DNA from: Desulfobacteraceae bacterium
Lineage (GTDB): Bacteria; Desulfobacterota; Desulfobacteria; Desulfobacterales; Desulfolunaceae
DNA length: 33,811 bases
Assembly: GCA_013619155.1 (NCBI GenBank)
Contig: JABXKT010000016.1
Coordinates: forward strand, 1 to 33,811
Direction of reading: 5' to 3'
The notes beneath the pieces are model-generated. The model did not search any database. It saw only the letters and a program-made list of their open reading frames with translations, and had not been told where the DNA came from. This document shows positions 29,419 to 33,811 of this stretch, piece by piece; within the stretch, counting starts at the first letter, position 1, and each line of letters opens with the position of its first letter. The translations under genes were made by a program, and so were the position numbers.

Positions 29419-29567
29419 CAATAACTCTTCTCCTGGCATGAAATCAGATTACTCCATCTACCCTAAAAAGCAACAACCGGCATGTGCCCACCCTAATAGC
29501 CCACCTGCCCTGCTGAAGCAACCCCCCCAAAAAAGGGCCGATACATTTTTCTCGTTGCCCTTTAAAA

Positions 29568-29604
29568 ATAAAAAAGGGCCGGTCACCATGTGACCCGCCC
29601 CGCA
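29568..29604 (-). terminator. Terminator of the outer-membrane protein gene at 29634
   Basis: GGTCAC (29581-29586), loop CAT, GTGACC (29590-29595), extended by GGG (29576-29578) and CCC outside an internal loop. The A-run at 29569-29575 reads as Us on the minus strand. Confidence 0.75.
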
Positions 29605-29633
29605 CCCTATACTCAATTTAGCCTGACACGCCT

Positions 29634-30239
29634 TTAAAAGGTCAGCACGACCCCCACCATAGTCTCATTGATATAACGGCTCCATGAGGTTCCACCCGTC
29701 TTAAATTCTGCATCAATATAGGTATGGGTTAAGGCCACATAGGCATTTTCTATGATATAAAACCGCACCCCAAGCACATAATCCGCATAGCCTTCACTCT
29801 CACCGAAAGAGATAGACTCAGGAGCCAGGGTGCCATCGAAGGTGGTTTCAATGGGAATGGTCAAGGGGTTAATCGTGGCGGGTAGTTCATAGGCCACGCC
29901 AAAATGAAATCCCATGGCGCTTAAGTCCCCTCGTCGGCTCCGCTCCTTATTCCTTACCGATCCCATCACATACTTAAATCCCAAGCCATACCGGAGTCCC
30001 GGGCTCAAATTGTCACTTTTCACACTGACGAGACCATGGGCGATGGTGTAGCGATTTTTATTATAGGTAAGTCCGGTGCCCAACTCCAGAGTCCCATAAG
30101 GGCTGGAGGTTAACATCCCAAGCTGGGTTCCCACCACACGGTTGTTCGCAGAAATCCCAAAGCTTAGCCCCTCGGCAAAGAGAGAGGATGCGGTAAGCAG
30201 AAGAGAGCTAATAACGATAACCGTCAATCTTTTCATCAT
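29634..30239 (-). CDS. Predicted outer-membrane beta-barrel protein, unknown function
   Basis: A 201-residue protein with a clear Sec signal peptide (KRLTVIVISSLLLTASSLFAEG, cut after ALA-like FAE), and then alternating polar/hydrophobic strands with Tyr/Gly-rich turns, ending in the strand TMVGVVLTF with a terminal phenylalanine, the usual barrel-assembly signal. I do not recognise the family. ATG at 30239 (tandem ATGATG) with AGGAAA upstream. Monocistronic. Confidence 0.7.
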   Translation of the reverse strand: MMKRLTVIVISSLLLTASSLFAEGLSFGISANNRVVGTQLGMLTSSPYGTLELGTGLTYNKNRYTIAHGLVSVKSDNLSPGLRYGLGFKYVMGSVRNKERSRRGDLSAMGFHFGVAYELPATINPLTIPIETTFDGTLAPESISFGESEGYADYVLGVRFYIIENAYVALTHTYIDAEFKTGGTSWSRYINETMVGVVLTF

Positions 30240-30591
30240 GGACGTTTCCTGTTCGGATTAAATTAATGTGGATAGCACACCTGCATTTCGGCTTTATAAA
30301 ACCAAAAATGGGTACAAAAAATCCCACTTTTCATAAAACAAGAGAAAAAAATGAGGTATTTCAGGTGCGAATTTTTTCTTAAATGCATCCGCTATGATAC
30401 ACTCATCCCCGATAAATCATGATATTATAAACCATTTTAAAACAGGGTTAGAAAGGTCTGCCGATTGCAATTCCTTATACGTGCGGCTGCAAAATACCCT
30501 GCCACACTTAAGAAAAAATATCAACACGCGCCCTTACGAGAAAAAAACAACCCCATGCCCCACCGGGGCCCCCATCTAAGGATTCAAGATC
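30240..30591. other. Divergent intergenic region, no gene seen
   Basis: About 350 bases, AT-rich (30290-30420). Holds the upstream regions of the outer-membrane protein (minus) and the glutaredoxin (plus). I could not fix a promoter pair; the glutaredoxin start has AAGGATT-type purines upstream. Confidence 0.4.
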
Positions 30592-30843
30592 ATGCTTAAA
30601 GTATACTCAGCCACCTGGTGTCCCCACTGCATCAAAACGGAAAAATACCTCACCGAAAAAAAAATCCCCTTCGAATCCATCAATATCGAGACCGCCCCCG
30701 TTGATATTGTGGAAAAAGTCAATGAGATTAACGGGGGTGAATGGGTGGTGCCCACCCTGGAATTTAAGGGTGTATGGCGTAAAGGGGCTCTCTTTAATAA
30801 GACCGAACTCTCCGCCGATCTCAAAAAAATGGGGGTCCTATAA
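30592..30843 (+). CDS. Glutaredoxin-like protein with CPHC active site
   Basis: An 83-residue thioredoxin-fold protein. The active site CPHC (Cys10 and Cys13 in TWCPHCIKTEKYL) follows the first strand, and VVPTLEF near 62 supplies the cis-proline. CPHC is rarer than CPYC in glutaredoxins. It should reduce disulfides or act as a small electron or thiol carrier in the cytoplasm; specific partner unknown. ATG at 30592 after a purine-rich run; terminator directly after the stop. Confidence 0.85.
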   Translation: MLKVYSATWCPHCIKTEKYLTEKKIPFESINIETAPVDIVEKVNEINGGEWVVPTLEFKGVWRKGALFNKTELSADLKKMGVL

Positions 30844-30882
30844 AAAAACGGCCCCTCAAAAAATAAGAGGGGCCGTTTTTAT
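30844..30882 (+). terminator. Rho-independent terminator after the glutaredoxin gene
   Basis: AAAACGGCCCCTC pairs with GAGGGGCCGTTTT (30845-30880), loop of about nine As/Ts, then Ts. It also has an A-run on its left, so it can serve the minus-strand gene ending at 30928. Confidence 0.9.
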
Positions 30883-30927
30883 CATCACGCAAACATGACA
30901 CCAAGGCCATCATTCGGCCCCAGGGTC

Positions 30928-31686
30928 TTAAAAGGAGAAACCCACTTCGGCAAAAGGCCCGGCAAAAGTGATGTCCGCATCGATATCATCCTTATCGATG
31001 ACCACCTCTTCATGACGGTACCCAGCGGCCACAAACAAGGGCCCCAAGGTGCTGTACTTCACGCGCCCAATAGCACTGACAATGCGGGCATATCCCACAT
31101 CAAGCCCCCGGACTTCCGCCTCCAGGGCAAACCCCCCAATCAGATTCAACTGGGCGGCCACGAAGAGAAGGGGAACGGGCACATCCAGGCTCTCCGTCCG
31201 CTTCGTCGCGGTAAGGGGATCGGTGACCTCGGCCTCCATCTCCACCATACGCAGGTTGATCCCCACATCCACTCCCACACGACCCAAGGTCGCCATACCA
31301 AGAAAGGGGATGCCATAAAAAAGGGCCACATCGTACTGATTTAAGGTCAGAGAGGCATCATCATTGGCTGTAAAATCAAAGTCTTTAAAGCTGAAATCGC
31401 CCTGGATATCTCCGTCAAATTTCATGGGCGTAGCCATCAGATACACATTGGGAATAATCAAGGGGAGTTCCACACGAAGACGCCCGGAAGGGAAGACCTC
31501 ACGATCAAAACCGAGGGTCCCCTCCACATCCCCATTCGTCCCATCTCCGTGCTGAAGATTTCCCTCGGGAGAGAGCATAAAACCGCCCACAGCCCCCTCC
31601 ACACTGACCAATCCCAAAAGGGCAAACGATTGCCCGGGAATCATCACCGTCACGGCAACAAGCAGACTAAGAATCCATTTTTTCAT
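30928..31686 (-). CDS. Outer-membrane protein, possibly TIGR04219 family
   Basis: A 252-residue protein with a signal peptide (MKKWILSLLVAVTVMIPGQS, cleavage after SFA). The mature part has many short amphipathic strands (VDVGINLRMVEMEAEV, AAQLNLIGGFALEAEV, TFAGPFAEVGFSF), ends in phenylalanine and carries a Gly-rich start (VEGAVGGFML). It resembles the TIGR04219 outer-membrane family by memory; not certain. The ATG at 31686 has GGAGG upstream and starts the signal peptide, which is why I do not use the upstream ATG at 31731. Confidence 0.7.
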   Translation of the reverse strand: MKKWILSLLVAVTVMIPGQSFALLGLVSVEGAVGGFMLSPEGNLQHGDGTNGDVEGTLGFDREVFPSGRLRVELPLIIPNVYLMATPMKFDGDIQGDFSFKDFDFTANDDASLTLNQYDVALFYGIPFLGMATLGRVGVDVGINLRMVEMEAEVTDPLTATKRTESLDVPVPLLFVAAQLNLIGGFALEAEVRGLDVGYARIVSAIGRVKYSTLGPLFVAAGYRHEEVVIDKDDIDADITFAGPFAEVGFSF

Positions 31687-32472
31687 ACGTATTTTTCCTC
31701 CATCGTTTAAGCTGGGCGTTATGTATGACAAGGCGCATACCTTATCCCATTATCGTCTGTCTGAGGTATTCCTTAAACTATTTTCTTTATAAAACAGCAA
31801 GATGTCTTCCAAAAAGCGACTCAAAGTAACTGAATACATCATAAATAACAAGCTTTCATCCCCTTATCATGCCTTGATAAAAGGCGTTATCCAGTCCCCC
31901 CTTGACCCCACAAGGTGAATCAGATATTTTAGGCCCTTGACCTCACTCCAAAAGGCTCATGAGAAATAACGCCTCCTGCACCTTGCACAATACGTATGGC
32001 CAAAATAAAAAATGAATAAACAGATAAAAAGTCATGGCCGAAAGAAATCACTACATTATACTGTAGTTTTAAGAAATGTTTTACTCTATATATAGTGGTT
32101 GAAATTTCAATTTGGATTTTTTACGAAGCCATCATAATGATGATATCAACGAACGGAAAAATTTAAACCAAAATACGCGAATTCTTTCACGTGTGGTGGG
32201 GCATCATCCACAACCCGATGGGAATAGTGATCGTGGGTGAATAATGATGGCATGAGAAACACGAATATCCATACGGCGCCTCTTAATGGGCCTTACCAAT
32301 TCTCAAAAGAGATGCCCCGTACATCCTGTCGGAGACATCAATAGTATAAACAGCTGGAACCTTGGCCATGTGATGGCATCTGTCCACACGATAAAATCAA
32401 CACGGCCTTCTATTTTTCCGATGCTGCACCCTGACAGCCCTGCAGGGCACCCGTAAAATAAGGAGAAGCACC
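31687..32472. other. Long intergenic region upstream of gltA, no gene seen
   Basis: 786 bases. A 9-bp inverted repeat, AGGCGTTAT (31882-31890) and ATAACGCCT (31966-31974), encloses smaller stems (CTTG/CAAG near 31901-31913). GCCTTGATAAAAGGC lies just upstream. ACTACA/TGTAGT near 32051-32066 and the palindrome GCCCTGCAGGGC near 32439 also stand out. No coding sense, tRNA or known riboswitch seen. Confidence 0.45.
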
Positions 32473-33753
<1,281 letters not shown>

Positions 33754-33762
33754 CCCCCGAAT

Positions 33763-33799
33763 AACACATGCCCCGGTCCATGATCCGGGGCATGTGTTT
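33763..33799 (+). terminator. Terminator of gltA
   Basis: AACACATGCCCCGG (33763-33776), loop TCCATGAT, then the exact complement (33785-33798), followed by a short T. Perfect 14-bp stem ten bases after the stop codon. Confidence 0.85.
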
Positions 33800-33811
33800 G
33801 AAGTGTCCCTC

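Overview
The window looks like chromosomal DNA from a sulfate-reducing member of the Desulfobacterota, near a marine Desulfobacterales/Desulfoluna-type organism. The evidence is a true DsrC with both C-terminal cysteines, a siroheme decarboxylase (Ahb) subunit, a one-polypeptide pyruvate:ferredoxin oxidoreductase, an HdrA-Flox operon, a PxxKW-type cysteine-rich protein, and selenocysteine encoded by in-frame UGA in two genes. The genus is an inference.

Layout. 1-3004 (minus): a ClC-family channel cut by the window edge, a class I/II aminotransferase, and a small cysteine-rich protein with a near-consensus promoter. 3444-5790 (plus): arabinose-5-phosphate isomerase (kpsF/kdsD) followed by a 6-phosphofructokinase. 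6146-9259 (minus): a large LpoA-like outer-membrane lipoprotein and miaA, separated by a 236-bp element that looks like a MITE. 9581-15960 (plus): the core of the window, a long HdrA (1012 aa) with Sec60, an MvhD/FloxD subunit (143 aa) with Sec67, and FloxC-, FloxB- and FloxA-like subunits. A strong hairpin and a candidate promoter separate this from dsrC (16111-16431), which ends at a good terminator. 16644-17896 (plus): an AhbA/AhbB-type siroheme decarboxylase subunit tightly coupled to a nitrilase-family amidohydrolase. 18233-31686 is mostly minus: YkgJ-type cysteine-cluster protein, PFOR (nifJ), clpB, a CbiR-like phosphodiesterase overlapping a membrane diguanylate cyclase, and two outer-membrane proteins; a small glutaredoxin lies on plus at 30592. 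32473-33753 (plus): citrate synthase with its terminator.

How it fits together. PFOR and citrate synthase are central carbon genes; PFOR makes reduced ferredoxin. By homology the HdrA-Flox module exchanges electrons between NADH, ferredoxin and a disulfide or low-potential partner. Here no HdrB/HdrC lies next to it and dsrC follows it directly, which raises the question of what its high-potential partner is.

The intergenic DNA is rich in structure: a ~97-bp repeat present in two inverted copies whose two stems are kept by compensatory changes, a MITE-like element, a second ~39-bp repeat with two near-adjacent perfect hairpins, and hairpins in several intercistronic gaps of the flox operon. 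I saw no rRNA, tRNA, CRISPR array, phage or transposase gene.
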